NCBI GenBank assembly: GCA_019695185.1
Contig: JAIBAN010000032.1
Coordinates: 1 to 64,000 of the forward strand
From: Blastocatellia bacterium
Lineage (GTDB): Bacteria; Acidobacteriota; Blastocatellia; Chloracidobacteriales; Chloracidobacteriaceae
Length of the DNA: 64,000 nucleotides
Reading direction: 5' to 3'
The notes under the pieces were generated by a model that worked only from the letters and a program-made list of their open reading frames with translations, ran no database searches and had not been told where the DNA came from. The translations under genes were made by a program, and so were the position numbers. How positions within the stretch are numbered: position 1 is the first letter of the stretch; every line of letters begins with the position of its first letter. Shown in pieces: positions 44,248 through 54,675 of this stretch.

Positions 44248-47200
44248 TCAGTATTCAGATTTCTTCACCCATTCGGGGTCAAAACCGGTTCCCTGGTCGG
44301 CAATCGTGCGGGCATCATTCCAGACTTCACACAACAGGACCGGAGGAATGTCACCCAATTTCAATTTCGCCTGGGAAAAATAGGAATTTTGCCGACCGGC
44401 TTCGGGCAGTTTTTGGAAAAAGACGGTTTGGAGGGCCACCGTCCGGGGCTCCTCCGGCAATGTGTTGCCGGTAAATTCAATCACAGCCTCCAATTTCAAT
44501 CCTGGAAATCTTTTCACGTAGGTGGTAAACCAGCCGCCGTCCTCAGCCTCACCCCGGCTGTATCCCAAAGCCGTGGCCTTGCCCCGCAGTTTCAGGGATT
44601 CGATTAAGAATCCAACAAAATCCTTTAATTCCGTTTCTTCCCGGAGGGTTTCAGGGAGTTCAAACTGTTTGCGGCTCATTTGCGGGAACAGCAAATCCAC
44701 ATCGTAGTCGGCACAGTGCTGTAACCACAACTCGACGGTTTCAAGCGGGAGCACCGCTGCATGAGCCAGCACCACCTGATTGTCGGGTGCCACCTCAACC
44801 TGATTGTCTTCCGCATCGGTCAAGGTGCCGTCCTCCAACGGACGAAAGGTCAAATTGGAGCCTTTGTCGCTTTCAACTATCCAAATCAGACGGGTAACCA
44901 ATTTTCCCATGATTGGATGATTGTGCAGATACCTGTGCCAGTCACCGAATTTCCAGGTGCGCCGCAGACACAGGGCTTCATACAGCCGTTCCTGGAGCAG
45001 CGTAACCGTGGATTTCAATTGTTTTTTTAACTCGCTCAAGGTTTTTTTGGCTTCTCTGGCAAGTGTTTCGTCATCGTCCTTGCGGGGGTCAGGCAGGCTT
45101 TTCAATTTCTCCCCGGATTGATTGCGCAGAATTGGGTTAAACTCAGCCTCCAGTGTGACGAAAAACAACCGATTGCCGTAATCAAGCTCCAGTCTGCCCT
45201 GCTCATTCAAACCCAAGGTGGGAATGGTCCGGTCTGCCATTTCGTCAACCGTCCAATGGTTTCGTTCCGCAATGGCCTGCGCATATTTCTCAGCATCGGC
45301 TTGGAGTGCTTTGGTTTTGAACCGATTGGCCACCGATAAAATCAACTGTATCGCCAAGGGGTCATCCATCCAGGAAATCATCGCCAACAGGCTTTTTGAC
45401 TGCGCGAATTTGGTCCCGCCCCATTCCTTGAGGTACTGTGCCACCTGGGGAATGATTTCCCCGCCTGAGCAGGTGCTGGGAATGGCCAAAATCCCCTTTT
45501 CACTGGCTGCGCCCACGGTTCTATTGAGGTGTTCCCGGACCAATCGTCTAAAACCTTGTTCGACTTCTTCAGGATGTTGTTGGTACCAGGGGCTTGTCCA
45601 CTTGTTCACTGTTGCCCGAGCCATGGCTTCAGCTTCCTGTTGGGTGTAAATCGGGGTGACATCCCGTCCCAGCCAGCTTTCAAAGACAAATCTGCCCAAA
45701 TTCACCCGGTCGTTTGAGCGCATCATGGCCACATACCGGCGCAAAATCGGCCCTGCCTCAGAGGTCTTGAGTTTATAACTTTGCACAATCCACCAGCGCA
45801 AAATATCAGGGTCAATCTCCTGGCCGGAATCCGCCCAATGGACTTTGGGCATGACATTGAAGGGAAACCAGGCCAAGTCCTTGGGGATTCCCTTTTTCAA
45901 CCCGGCCTGGGCTTCCTTCAGGAGTTTTGTCCGGTCCAGATAGTGGTCCAACGGTTCGCCCAATCGTTCCAGGGCCGTCAGGAGCGCCCCCAGCGCGACC
46001 TCATTTTTTTCAGTTTTGATGGCTTCCTGCAAAGCGGGGATACTGCCTCGGTCATTCAAATCAGCCAGCCACAAGGCCGCCGCCGAACGAATCGCAGCAG
46101 AACGATTCTTTAACCCTTCCCGGATGCGTTTTTCCTTGTGGGGCAGATTCCGCAGGCAAAATTGGGCGTTTGCCCGTTCGGTTTTACCTTCGCCCAGAGC
46201 AATGTCCCACAATAAGGGCTGGACCGCTTTGGGGGGAGTGGGAAAAATCCTGAGCAGGTTAAATGCGCCTTCGCGGTCAGCCTTGGCCTGATAGAAATCC
46301 ATGACATCAGTCCGGCTTTGGGGTTCAAAGGCAGCAACCAGGGTTTCAGGGTTTTCGGCAAAATAGGGCCAGATTTTATCAGCGTGAGCATCATTCAGCC
46401 CCAGTCTTTCCCAACCCCAGACGCTGAACGTCTGTTCAATGATTTGCCTCGGACTGAGCCCCAGCGCGGCAATCACCGCCACTGTTTCACGCAGGGAAAG
46501 TTGTTGAGGAAAACCATTCCTGACTTGGAATAACCATGAAAGAGCCCACCAATCAAGCGAATCACTTGTAACCGGGTTCACCTGACCAATCAAAGCCAGA
46601 AACCGCACCATGTGAATCAATTGAATGTCAGGGTGGTTCAAAAAGGTGAGAAAAGGCTTGGCAATTTCGTCAACCTTCCTAAAGTAAGGCAGCATTAACC
46701 CTTCGCAGTAAGCAAAATCTTGACTTTTGCATTTCTCCAAAGTTGTTTCATCCACACAGGCTCTGATTTCTCCCTGTTCTAATAGTTGAAAAAATTCAGA
46801 GAGGCGGGTGAGGTCAATTTGGGGGGGCGGGTTGGCACCCAATTGTTCGAGTTGTATTTGGTGTTTTTCATAATATGTTGTTGAAACCAAATTATAGTTC
46901 TGAGCCATTTCCTGAAAAGCCTGAAAGACCTCGGTTGAAAGGGGTGCCACGGGGTTGACTGCTGGAATCGGGGGCAATTCCAATTCAGGTGGAGTGGCCT
47001 GCAAGGCTCCTGAGGTTTGAAACACGTCTTCAATGGTTTGGAGCACATTGGCGTTGGTTTCAATTTCCATATGGCATTTGAGTAACGGTAAAATGGCTGC
47101 CCGTTTGAGGTTCCAAAGCAACAGGACCGCCAGGTTTCGCTCACTCGCTTTTTTGCTCTGGAGCATCGGTTCCAGCAAGGTCACGCTCTGGTCAGGCGCT

Positions 47201-47946
47201 TTCAGTAACAAGGCCAGAGTGGATTCCCGAACCGTTTTGGATGAATGAACCGACAGCCGTACCAATTCCTCCAGAAACGGTTCAACCGGAAGATTCCATT
47301 TCTGAAAGAACTGAATTCCTCTGAGAATCAGTTTTGTATCCCCTTGGGTTAATCCAGCCCGAACCAGACTTGCGTACTTTTGGCAAGCTGCGTCAAGTCC
47401 TTTGATAAAGTTGAGCCTTTCAAAAAAATTCAGCTCCCAATATTGGAGCGAGGGGTCCAAAAAGGCTTTCTGGAATAACGATTCGGATGGCTGACCTGCC
47501 AATTCGAGGGCTTGTTCCAACAGCTCCATTGTCAACCAGGGAATCTCCCGCTGATCTCCGTAACTTTCATCTGCTAAGTCCAGAAAAGGATTCAACCAAT
47601 CCTGCGGGCCAAACGGCAAGGTCTTGTTCGTAGTAAATTCAATGCACTCATTCAGTGCTGAAAAAAAACGGATGACCCGATACAAAAACCCTGCGTCAAC
47701 TTGTTGGAGTTGGAAAAAAAACGGCGCTTTTTTTTCCAACTCCAAAGAATAGTAGTCAAAGACTTTTTTCTTCGGCGGGTTTGCCAACTCATGTAAAACC
47801 GTTTCCTCATCACCGTCCACCAGATACCGGAGCACCCGTTCGGGAAAGGTCGGATTGAGCCGTCTCAGTTTCGCACTGGACTGAGCCATTGAGGCAAGGA
47901 TTTCTTCAGAAAAACCCAAAGGATTTTGCAGGACAGGCAGAGACAT
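44248..47946 (-). CDS. Giant DUF4132 (MolR-like) protein
   Basis: 1232 residues from ATG 47946; a TTG at 47985 is an alternative and neither has a good ribosome site. The N-terminal 800 residues are alpha-helical, with HEAT-like repeats (for example STLALLLKAPDQSVTLLEPML, RSAAALWLADLNDRGSIPALQEAIKTEK). The C-terminal third (about 950-1230) is the DUF4132 domain: LELDYGNRLFFVTLEAEFNPILR, LPDPRKDDDETLAREA, LRRTWKFGDWHRYLHNHPIMGKLVTRLIW, then HAAVLPLETVELWLQHCADYDVDLLFPQMSR. No signal or membrane segments. E. coli relatives are MolR/YehI, whose function is not settled; the domain often travels with WGR or MoxR-type genes, neither seen here. A cytoplasmic scaffold or regulatory role is the best guess. 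Confidence 0.85.
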   Translation of the reverse strand: MSLPVLQNPLGFSEEILASMAQSSAKLRRLNPTFPERVLRYLVDGDEETVLHELANPPKKKVFDYYSLELEKKAPFFFQLQQVDAGFLYRVIRFFSALNECIEFTTNKTLPFGPQDWLNPFLDLADESYGDQREIPWLTMELLEQALELAGQPSESLFQKAFLDPSLQYWELNFFERLNFIKGLDAACQKYASLVRAGLTQGDTKLILRGIQFFQKWNLPVEPFLEELVRLSVHSSKTVRESTLALLLKAPDQSVTLLEPMLQSKKASERNLAVLLLWNLKRAAILPLLKCHMEIETNANVLQTIEDVFQTSGALQATPPELELPPIPAVNPVAPLSTEVFQAFQEMAQNYNLVSTTYYEKHQIQLEQLGANPPPQIDLTRLSEFFQLLEQGEIRACVDETTLEKCKSQDFAYCEGLMLPYFRKVDEIAKPFLTFLNHPDIQLIHMVRFLALIGQVNPVTSDSLDWWALSWLFQVRNGFPQQLSLRETVAVIAALGLSPRQIIEQTFSVWGWERLGLNDAHADKIWPYFAENPETLVAAFEPQSRTDVMDFYQAKADREGAFNLLRIFPTPPKAVQPLLWDIALGEGKTERANAQFCLRNLPHKEKRIREGLKNRSAAIRSAAALWLADLNDRGSIPALQEAIKTEKNEVALGALLTALERLGEPLDHYLDRTKLLKEAQAGLKKGIPKDLAWFPFNVMPKVHWADSGQEIDPDILRWWIVQSYKLKTSEAGPILRRYVAMMRSNDRVNLGRFVFESWLGRDVTPIYTQQEAEAMARATVNKWTSPWYQQHPEEVEQGFRRLVREHLNRTVGAASEKGILAIPSTCSGGEIIPQVAQYLKEWGGTKFAQSKSLLAMISWMDDPLAIQLILSVANRFKTKALQADAEKYAQAIAERNHWTVDEMADRTIPTLGLNEQGRLELDYGNRLFFVTLEAEFNPILRNQSGEKLKSLPDPRKDDDETLAREAKKTLSELKKQLKSTVTLLQERLYEALCLRRTWKFGDWHRYLHNHPIMGKLVTRLIWIVESDKGSNLTFRPLEDGTLTDAEDNQVEVAPDNQVVLAHAAVLPLETVELWLQHCADYDVDLLFPQMSRKQFELPETLREETELKDFVGFLIESLKLRGKATALGYSRGEAEDGGWFTTYVKRFPGLKLEAVIEFTGNTLPEEPRTVALQTVFFQKLPEAGRQNSYFSQAKLKLGDIPPVLLCEVWNDARTIADQGTGFDPEWVKKSEY

Positions 47947-48078
47947 ATTGGTTTTGGTCAGAAATGAATGGAATGTGGAGAGCAAAAGGCTTTTTTTGCT
48001 TGGGGTTACCTATTATTCAGAAAATAGCTATTTCCGCAAGATATTCACTTTCTTCAGTTTGGGCAGGAAGGCTGGCAT

Positions 48079-51000
48079 TTACTTTCCTGCCCTGAAAGAG
48101 CCGATTCCGGCCAGCAGAACATGGACGGTTGGGGTAACCACCAGCGACAAGAGGAGGGCCACGGTTAATCCTCCAATGACTGCAATGGCCAATGGCTGTA
48201 ACAGTTCTGCGCCGGAACCAAAAGCCAAAGCTAAAGGAAGCATGCCGAGCATGGTTGCCAGGGAAGTCATCAAGACCGGGCGAAACCGGCGGCGGCCTGA
48301 AATCAGCAACGCCTGGGGCAGGCTTTTCCCCTGTTCCACCTGGTCGTCCACCGTATCAAGCAGCAGGATGCCGTTTTTTGAGACAATTCCCACCACCATA
48401 ATCATTCCCATCAACGACACCACATTGAGGGTGGTATGGGTCAGCCACAGAGCCAGCAAGACTCCGCTCAAGGCCAAAACCGCTCCGGCCAGAATGGAAA
48501 CAGGATGAGTAAATGAACGAAATTCCATCAGCAGCACCAAAAACACCAGAGTGACCGCCAGAATCAACACCCAGACCAGTTCCCGAAAACTTTTTTCCTG
48601 TTCGTGGTACAGCCCGCCATACTCGATGGTCATTCCGGGCGGGAATCGCACGGTGCCAGCCAGTTGTTTTTTAATCGCGGCAATGGCGACCCCCAAATTG
48701 GTACCGGTCAGGCGGGCGCGAACGGCTACCATTTGTCGTAACCCTTCCCGTTCAATCTCGGTTTGACCGGGGTCAAACTCCACCGTGGCAACCTGGTCAA
48801 GGCGGAACAGGGTCCCGGCAGCCGACCGAATCGGCAAGGCCCGGATAACCTCCAGCGAGCTTTTGGCCGAAGGCGGCAGCACGACCCGCACGGTAATCAG
48901 TCGGCCTTGCTGGAGCATGGTCGAAGCCGGGTCACCCGTCATGGCCGTTGTGACGGCATTGGCAATATCGGTGGCGGTGACACCGAAACGGGCGGCTTCC
49001 AGAGGATTGACCTTGAAGGTAACCGCCGGGCCGCTCACCACGACTCCGTTAAAAATATCCACCACGCCTGGAACTTTCTTGATGGCCGCCGCCACTTCAC
49101 TGGCTTTTTGGTGCAACTCCTGGGTGTTGTCGCTAAACAGTTTGATTTCCACCGGAGCCGGGGAACTGGTCAAATCGCCAATCAAATCGCTTAAAATCCC
49201 TAAAAACTCGACCCTGAGCGATGGCTCGGAGGATTCGATTTTCTGGCGTAACTCATTGGTGATGTCATCGGTGGAACGCTTGTGACGGGATTTGAGTTTG
49301 ACCAGAAAATCCCCCACATTGGGTTCGGTGATGGTCAGGCCCAGTTCAACACCCGTTCGCCGGGAATAGCTTTCCACTTCCGGGGTTTCCCTGAGCAGGG
49401 TTTCCACCTTGTTCAACATCCGGTTGGTTTCACTCAGTGAAGCCCCCGGCGGGGCGGCATAATCCAGCACAAAAGCCCCTTCGTCAAAACTCGGCAAAAA
49501 CTCCGACCCTAAATTGTTATAAACCAGGAGGGAACCCACCAGGGTACCGGCAGCAATGACCAGCACCACCTGGGGATGGCGCAAAGCCATCAGCAACAGC
49601 CGTTCATACAACCCCAATTGCAGGTGCAGCAGGTTCAGTACCGGAGGACGGTTTTCCAGCGGAGGCGCACCCGTCGGAGTCTTGATGAATTTGTCTGCCA
49701 GGGCCGGTGTCAGGGTTAAGGCCAAAACCAGCGAGGTCAGCAAAGCCACGGCCATCGTCAAGGCCAGTGACCGGAAAAACACCCCGACCACACCGGAAAG
49801 TAAGGTCAAGGGCAGAAAAACCACCACCGGGGTGATGGTGGACCCAATGATGGGAATGGCGATTTCGGCGGTAGCCTCGGAAATGGCTTCAAGGCGCGAC
49901 TGGCCTCCCATCAGGTGGCTGTGAATGTTTTCCACCACCACAATGGCGTCGTCAATCACCAGCCCAATGGCCGCAGCCATTCCCCCCAGGGTCATCAAAT
50001 CAAAACTGAGGCCACCCAGCCGCATCACCAGCACCGTTGCGAGCATGGTGACGGGAATCACAACCACCGCCACCAAAGTCGTTCCCCAATTGCGCAAGAA
50101 CCCATACAGAATGGCCACCGAAAGCAGGAGTCCAATCAAAATCGCATCCCGCACGGAACGCACCGAGTCGCGCACAAGCAGAGACTGGTCATAAAAGGGA
50201 GCGATTCTGACATCTTTGGGAAGTTGACTTTGCAGGGTTTCAAGCTCGGCCCGCACGGCCTCATCCACCTCAACCGTGTTGGCATCCGGCTGACGGGTGA
50301 TGTTGAGCAGCACCGCCGGACGGCCATCCGCCGTCACCAGCACATAGTTTGGAGCCACCCCTTCGGCAATGGTCGCCACCTGCCCCAACCGCACCGGTGC
50401 ATTGTCCACGGTGGCCACCACGATGTCCTGAAGTTCCGCCGGAGTTTCCGCCTGACCACTGACCAGAGCCAGTTCCAGTTGGTGGTTCTCCTCAATCAAA
50501 CCCGGAGAGGCCACGACGTTCGAGTTTTTGACTGCATCCGAAACCTGTTGCAGGGAAACGTCATGGGCGGCCAACAATTCGGGGTCAATTTGGACGTGGT
50601 ATTCCCGCACTGCGCCACCGGCAATCCCCACTCCGGCCACTCCGGGCAGACCTGCCAGCCGGGGTTTAATGGTGTAGGAAGCCAAATCGCGCAACGTCGC
50701 CGGGTCGCGCTGGTCTGAGGTCAGGCTGTAGCCCAGGACTGGAAACACGGCAAACGTCAGCCGTTCCACCTGCCGGACCGTCGCCGTTGGAGGCAGGCTG
50801 GTGGCAAGCTGGGAAAGGCGGGCCTGCACCAGTTGCAGGGTCTGCACCACATCCACCTTCCAGTCAAAAAAAAGATTGATGGCGACCGAACCCCGTGCGG
50901 TCGTTGAATGAACCCGCAGCACACCGGGAATGCCGCGCATGGATTCCTCAATCGGTCGGGTCACGGAAACCAGCATTTTGGTGGCCGGAACTTCGCCGTT

Positions 51001-51150
51001 ATCCACGATGATGACAATCCGGGGAAAGTCAGTCTGGGGAAAAATCGAAGTGGGAATCTGCGTGGCGGCAAACAGCCCCCCGGCACAAAGAACCGTCACC
51101 ATCACGAGGACTGCCCGCCAATGCGTGGCGGCAAATCGGGCCGGGTTCAT
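48079..51150 (-). CDS. RND efflux transporter, inner-membrane pump
   Basis: 1023 residues from ATG 51150, which overlaps the stop of the adaptor gene as ATGA. The first helix (WRAVLVMVTVLCAGGLFAA) is followed by periplasmic porter loops (about 40-330), six helices with the proton relay AIGLVIDDAIVVVENIHSHL (about 400-420), a second porter loop and the last helices including NVVSLMGMIMVVGIVSKNGILLLD. These are the marks of the AcrB/HAE-like and related groups; it is not the heavy-metal type, which has a different relay sequence. With adaptor and outer-membrane genes upstream it forms a complete tripartite exporter. Substrates are not predictable. Confidence 0.92.
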   Translation of the reverse strand: MNPARFAATHWRAVLVMVTVLCAGGLFAATQIPTSIFPQTDFPRIVIIVDNGEVPATKMLVSVTRPIEESMRGIPGVLRVHSTTARGSVAINLFFDWKVDVVQTLQLVQARLSQLATSLPPTATVRQVERLTFAVFPVLGYSLTSDQRDPATLRDLASYTIKPRLAGLPGVAGVGIAGGAVREYHVQIDPELLAAHDVSLQQVSDAVKNSNVVASPGLIEENHQLELALVSGQAETPAELQDIVVATVDNAPVRLGQVATIAEGVAPNYVLVTADGRPAVLLNITRQPDANTVEVDEAVRAELETLQSQLPKDVRIAPFYDQSLLVRDSVRSVRDAILIGLLLSVAILYGFLRNWGTTLVAVVVIPVTMLATVLVMRLGGLSFDLMTLGGMAAAIGLVIDDAIVVVENIHSHLMGGQSRLEAISEATAEIAIPIIGSTITPVVVFLPLTLLSGVVGVFFRSLALTMAVALLTSLVLALTLTPALADKFIKTPTGAPPLENRPPVLNLLHLQLGLYERLLLMALRHPQVVLVIAAGTLVGSLLVYNNLGSEFLPSFDEGAFVLDYAAPPGASLSETNRMLNKVETLLRETPEVESYSRRTGVELGLTITEPNVGDFLVKLKSRHKRSTDDITNELRQKIESSEPSLRVEFLGILSDLIGDLTSSPAPVEIKLFSDNTQELHQKASEVAAAIKKVPGVVDIFNGVVVSGPAVTFKVNPLEAARFGVTATDIANAVTTAMTGDPASTMLQQGRLITVRVVLPPSAKSSLEVIRALPIRSAAGTLFRLDQVATVEFDPGQTEIEREGLRQMVAVRARLTGTNLGVAIAAIKKQLAGTVRFPPGMTIEYGGLYHEQEKSFRELVWVLILAVTLVFLVLLMEFRSFTHPVSILAGAVLALSGVLLALWLTHTTLNVVSLMGMIMVVGIVSKNGILLLDTVDDQVEQGKSLPQALLISGRRRFRPVLMTSLATMLGMLPLALAFGSGAELLQPLAIAVIGGLTVALLLSLVVTPTVHVLLAGIGSFRAGK

Positions 51151-52499
51151 GGTTTTTCTTCCTTTTCGGCTGGTTCCGGTTTGCCTGTCGTTGGGGCCGG
51201 CAGCGTTTCGGACTGGACTTTGGTTCCGTCGGGAAGGGAATAATTCCCCTCCGAAACCACGGTTTCTCCGCCCTGTAAACCGGTGGTAATCTGGCATTTT
51301 TCAAGCGTGTGAATTCCCACCGTCACTTTGGTTTCATGAGCAATGGATTGGTTATCCACCACCATGACCGTTCCTTCATTTTGATTGGTGGCCCGCAGGG
51401 TGACTGCCGACAGGGGAACCACAATGGCTTCCTGAGCCTGAGTGGTGGTGACCGTCACTTTGGCGGCACTGCCCAGCCGCAACTGACCGGCATCGTTTTT
51501 CAGAGTGACCCAGACCTCAACGGTTCGGCTTTGCAAATCACTGTCCTGACTGATGAGCGAGATTTTGCCTTCCAGGTTGGTGCCGCTCCGGTCCAGTGGT
51601 TCAACCACGGCTGGATTCCCCACCTTCAACTGGGCGGCCACCGTGTCGGCAAAGGGGACTTTGACAATGACCTCCCTGGCATCGGCCAGCGTCAGCAGTT
51701 TTCCTCCGGAGGTGGCAAATTCACCTTGAAACTGGAATTGCTCGGTGACGACTCCGGAAAACGGGGCCAGCACCTCCGCATAGCCAAGCTGGGTTTCCAG
51801 GGTGGCAAGTTTCTTTTCCGCCTGTTTGATATGAATTTCAGCCAGAGCCTTGTCATTCGGCGTCAGAGCTTCGGACCGCAGGGCAACCGTGCGTTCGGCC
51901 AACCGCAGATCATTTTCGGCCAGTGTCAGGGAAAGTTGGGCCGCCTCCAGGTCTTTTTGGGCAATTCCGCCTTTGGCGGCCAGTTCCTTGCGCCGCTCAA
52001 CCAGGGTGCGGGCTGTCACCAGATTGGCACGGGCATCGCGGAGGGCTTTTTCATTCTGCTCGGCGGTTTGGGGAATGCCGCCTTTGGTCAACCCCTGCAA
52101 GGTCAAGCGGGCCTCTTCCAGGGCTGCCTGGGCTTCCTCCCGCTGGGACTGCACGTCACGGGCTTCAATTGACAACAGCCGGTCGCCCTGTTGAACCGTC
52201 CGGTTTTTGAGCAGGTCGAGGTGGGTTATCTGGCCCGACAGTTTGGCGCTGATGGTGGCCTGCGTCTTGGGAAAAATATTTCCGATGGCGGAAATCTGGG
52301 CGGCAATCGGTTGTTTTTCGGCTTTGACCGTATGGACACTGACCACGACGGTTTCATTGTTCAGGTCCCCGGATTCCCCACCGCCAGGGCCAAAAATTTT
52401 GAGGGCAATCAATGGAATGGCAGTCAGGACCAGAATTCCACCCAAAACCACACTGACCCGCCACCGTAAGGGTTTGTGTTTCCAGTTTCTTTGGGACAT
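51147..52499 (-). CDS. RND efflux periplasmic adaptor (HlyD/AcrA-like)
   Basis: 450 residues from ATG 52499, with AAGGAG upstream (a TTG nine bases earlier is too close to that site). One membrane anchor (RWRVSVVLGGILVLTAIPLIALKIF) is followed by a lipoyl/barrel half (about 65-100, ISAKLSGQITHLDLLKNRTVQQGDRL), a long coiled-coil hairpin (about 105-225, rich in A, E, L and K), the second lipoyl half (LAPFSGVVTEQFQFQGEF), a beta barrel and a membrane-proximal domain. It links the inner pump to the TolC-like channel. A 187-base gap with heptamer arrays separates it from the channel gene. Confidence 0.93.
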   Translation of the reverse strand: MSQRNWKHKPLRWRVSVVLGGILVLTAIPLIALKIFGPGGGESGDLNNETVVVSVHTVKAEKQPIAAQISAIGNIFPKTQATISAKLSGQITHLDLLKNRTVQQGDRLLSIEARDVQSQREEAQAALEEARLTLQGLTKGGIPQTAEQNEKALRDARANLVTARTLVERRKELAAKGGIAQKDLEAAQLSLTLAENDLRLAERTVALRSEALTPNDKALAEIHIKQAEKKLATLETQLGYAEVLAPFSGVVTEQFQFQGEFATSGGKLLTLADAREVIVKVPFADTVAAQLKVGNPAVVEPLDRSGTNLEGKISLISQDSDLQSRTVEVWVTLKNDAGQLRLGSAAKVTVTTTQAQEAIVVPLSAVTLRATNQNEGTVMVVDNQSIAHETKVTVGIHTLEKCQITTGLQGGETVVSEGNYSLPDGTKVQSETLPAPTTGKPEPAEKEEKP

Positions 52500-52621
52500 A
52501 TCAATCAAAACTCCTTATCCCTCAAATTTTCTTGGAAATCATTCGCTCAGGACGCGATGTTTCCTGTTTTCACATTTCAGACTTCATAACCCGGCAGTTC
52601 ACCATGTTGAATGAAAAAAGG

Positions 52622-52676
52622 CTCAGTCCTCAGTCCTCAGTCCTCAGTCCTGGATTGTGTCCTCAGTTCTCAGTCC
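52622..52676. repeat. Heptamer tandem array (GGACTGA type, complement), 4+2 units
   Basis: Four perfect CTCAGTC units (52622-52649), a 13-base interruption, then CTCAGTT and CTCAGTC (52663-52676). It lies inside the efflux operon between channel and adaptor genes. Confidence 0.93.
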
Positions 52677-52686
52677 TTTTTTCGAA

Positions 52687-54075
52687 TTAGTTTCCCGCCG
52701 TTTGCGCCAGCCGGGCGCGGGCCGTCTGGTAATCAAAAATCGCCTGATACAATGCGGTTCGCTGGGTGACCAATGTCGTTTGCGCATCCGTCACTTCCAG
52801 GATGGACCCTTCCCCGGCTCGGTAACGGGCAATCGAGGTTGCGACATTCCGCTCGGCATCCGTGACCCCGGTGACTCCCCAACCAATTCGTTTTCCCGCA
52901 CTTCTGGCCTGCGCCAGAGCTGCATAAAATTGCTGGGCAAAGGCTTTGAGGGCCACTGTTTTGGCTGATTCCAGGGCTTTGGCCCGGAGGCGGGCCTGTT
53001 GTTCGTGGCTTTTGCTCACGCCCCAGTCAAACAGCGGAATAGTCAGGCTGAAGGTGGCAGAGGCTCCGCTGGCCGGTCCGAGCAGGTCGGCATGCAACGA
53101 CGCAGCATCAAAACCTCCGTTGATGAAATAGGTCAGTTGGGGCAACCGTTCCGCCCGCGCCAACCGTATGTCACGTTCCGCCGCCTGCCGCTCGGCTTCC
53201 AATTGTTTCAATTCCGGACGTTGCTCAATCAGGTCAGCGGTAAACCGGTCCAGTTCACCCGTGATGGGAATCATCTCAAGGATGTTTCCGACTTCGAACG
53301 AAACCCCAAAGTCAAACCCCACCAGGATGCGCAAACCGTCGGCAGCCCCGGTTTCATTTGCCCTGGCGGTTTCCACCTCGCTGCGGCGGGAAGCCGTTTG
53401 TAATCCGGCCCGGACTAAATCCACCGGGGCGGCTTCCCCACCCTTGACCAGAAGGTCGGTAATTCGTTCAAACGCCTCAGCGGCTTCCAGGTTTTGTTCC
53501 GCCAGCCGCCGGTTTCCCACGGCCAGAGCCAGCGTGTAATACGCCTCTTCGGTAGCCCGTACCAGGTCCCGCCGGGCGGCTTCAGTTCCGGCCCCGGCAG
53601 CCGCCAGCAATGCGCGGTTTCGTTTGAGCGTGGTGCGCAAGCGCCCGGCCACATCCAATTCGCCCGCAGCCCCGACAAACCCGACAAATTCATGAATCGA
53701 ATTGGCGGCAATATAGCTGGGAGCACGGGGCGCATCCGGCGGGTTTCCCACAGCCGGCGAAGTGTAAATGTAACTGGAGGAATGCGTCACTTTCGGCAGA
53801 AAACCGGCCTTGGCCTGTTTGACATCCTCAGCCGCCGCAGCTTCGGCCAACTGTGCCTGCTGAAAACCCGAAGCCTGCTGCAACGCCAGCCTGACGGCTT
53901 CCTCCCTGGAAAGATGGGGCAAAGGGGATGGCACAGTGGGCGGACCCGTCTGGGCTGACGGAGTTGGAGGGGACACCTGAACTATCTGCGCCCACACTGA
54001 GGCTGGCACAAGCAACGCCATGACCGGAAGTGAACTGAGGAAACACCATTTCCAGTTCTTGTTTTTTTTGACCAT
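52687..54075 (-). CDS. TolC-family outer-membrane efflux channel
   Basis: 462 residues from ATG 54075 (GTG 54093 is possible; no strong ribosome site). A signal peptide (WKWCFLSSLPVMALLVPASVWA) precedes a proline-rich start and two OEP repeats. Each has a barrel-forming strand region (HSSSYIYTSPAVGNPP; PQLTYFINGGFD) and long coiled helices (EDVKQAKAGFLPKVT; EEAYYTLALAVGNRRLAEQNLEAAEAFERI; RIGWGVTGVTDAERNVATSIARYRAGEGSILEV). First gene of the tripartite operon with adaptor and RND pump. It provides the exit duct across the outer membrane, which also confirms a Gram-negative envelope. Confidence 0.92.
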   Translation of the reverse strand: MVKKNKNWKWCFLSSLPVMALLVPASVWAQIVQVSPPTPSAQTGPPTVPSPLPHLSREEAVRLALQQASGFQQAQLAEAAAAEDVKQAKAGFLPKVTHSSSYIYTSPAVGNPPDAPRAPSYIAANSIHEFVGFVGAAGELDVAGRLRTTLKRNRALLAAAGAGTEAARRDLVRATEEAYYTLALAVGNRRLAEQNLEAAEAFERITDLLVKGGEAAPVDLVRAGLQTASRRSEVETARANETGAADGLRILVGFDFGVSFEVGNILEMIPITGELDRFTADLIEQRPELKQLEAERQAAERDIRLARAERLPQLTYFINGGFDAASLHADLLGPASGASATFSLTIPLFDWGVSKSHEQQARLRAKALESAKTVALKAFAQQFYAALAQARSAGKRIGWGVTGVTDAERNVATSIARYRAGEGSILEVTDAQTTLVTQRTALYQAIFDYQTARARLAQTAGN

Positions 54076-54675
54076 AAGCTGGTTTACACGCACCGGGTTC
54101 GGTTTGGAGCGGGAAGGGCAAAGGACTGATTGAGGTGATTTTGAAGACGAACTTTATCGCCCTGACCGCCAGAATGGAAGAGGTGGACGAAATTGAGAGC
54201 CGCAGAACTATGGCCTGTTGGCTCAGTTTGTTTTCTTTGATTGCGGCAAGCCGTCAAGCGGTACATCAACCCAGGCCGTTAGTTCGGGTTCCGGGTTCCG
54301 GGTTCGGAGGGTGAAACCCTTCTTGCTGGATTGAAGGTTCCAACTTACCAAACCAAAGTTCGACCAAAACCTGCCGAAATCCGAAACCCTAACATGTGTC
54401 CGTCGAAACCGGGTGAAAGTGCTCCTTCAGGGATTAGGGGCAGACGACCAGGACAAAAAACACAAGGCCAGTCCTCGGATTACACTGACCTGTCACCTTT
54501 CGCTTCGGACCTGTCGCAGGGCAATCGGGGTTCCCACCCTGTCACCAACCTTCATTCGCTTTCATTGTTTCCAGGATTGTGATTTGCCTTTATACTGCTG
54601 CCACCTGTCCCGTATCCTTCCCCTTCACCAATTTCCTTCAAACTGAAGGTACCTCTCCCCTCCCAAGAGGTGTCC
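54076..54675. other. 600-base divergent spacer with a heptamer array
   Basis: Lies between the efflux operon and the hybrid kinase. No gene is supported. It carries a CGGGTTC array at 54285-54305 and a TATACT hexamer at about 54592 that could be a -10 for the kinase gene, without a firm -35. Confidence 0.45.
54285..54305. repeat. Heptamer tandem array (CGGGTTC type), three units
   Basis: Three perfect CGGGTTC units followed by a partial one, in the spacer between the efflux operon and the hybrid kinase gene. Confidence 0.88.
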
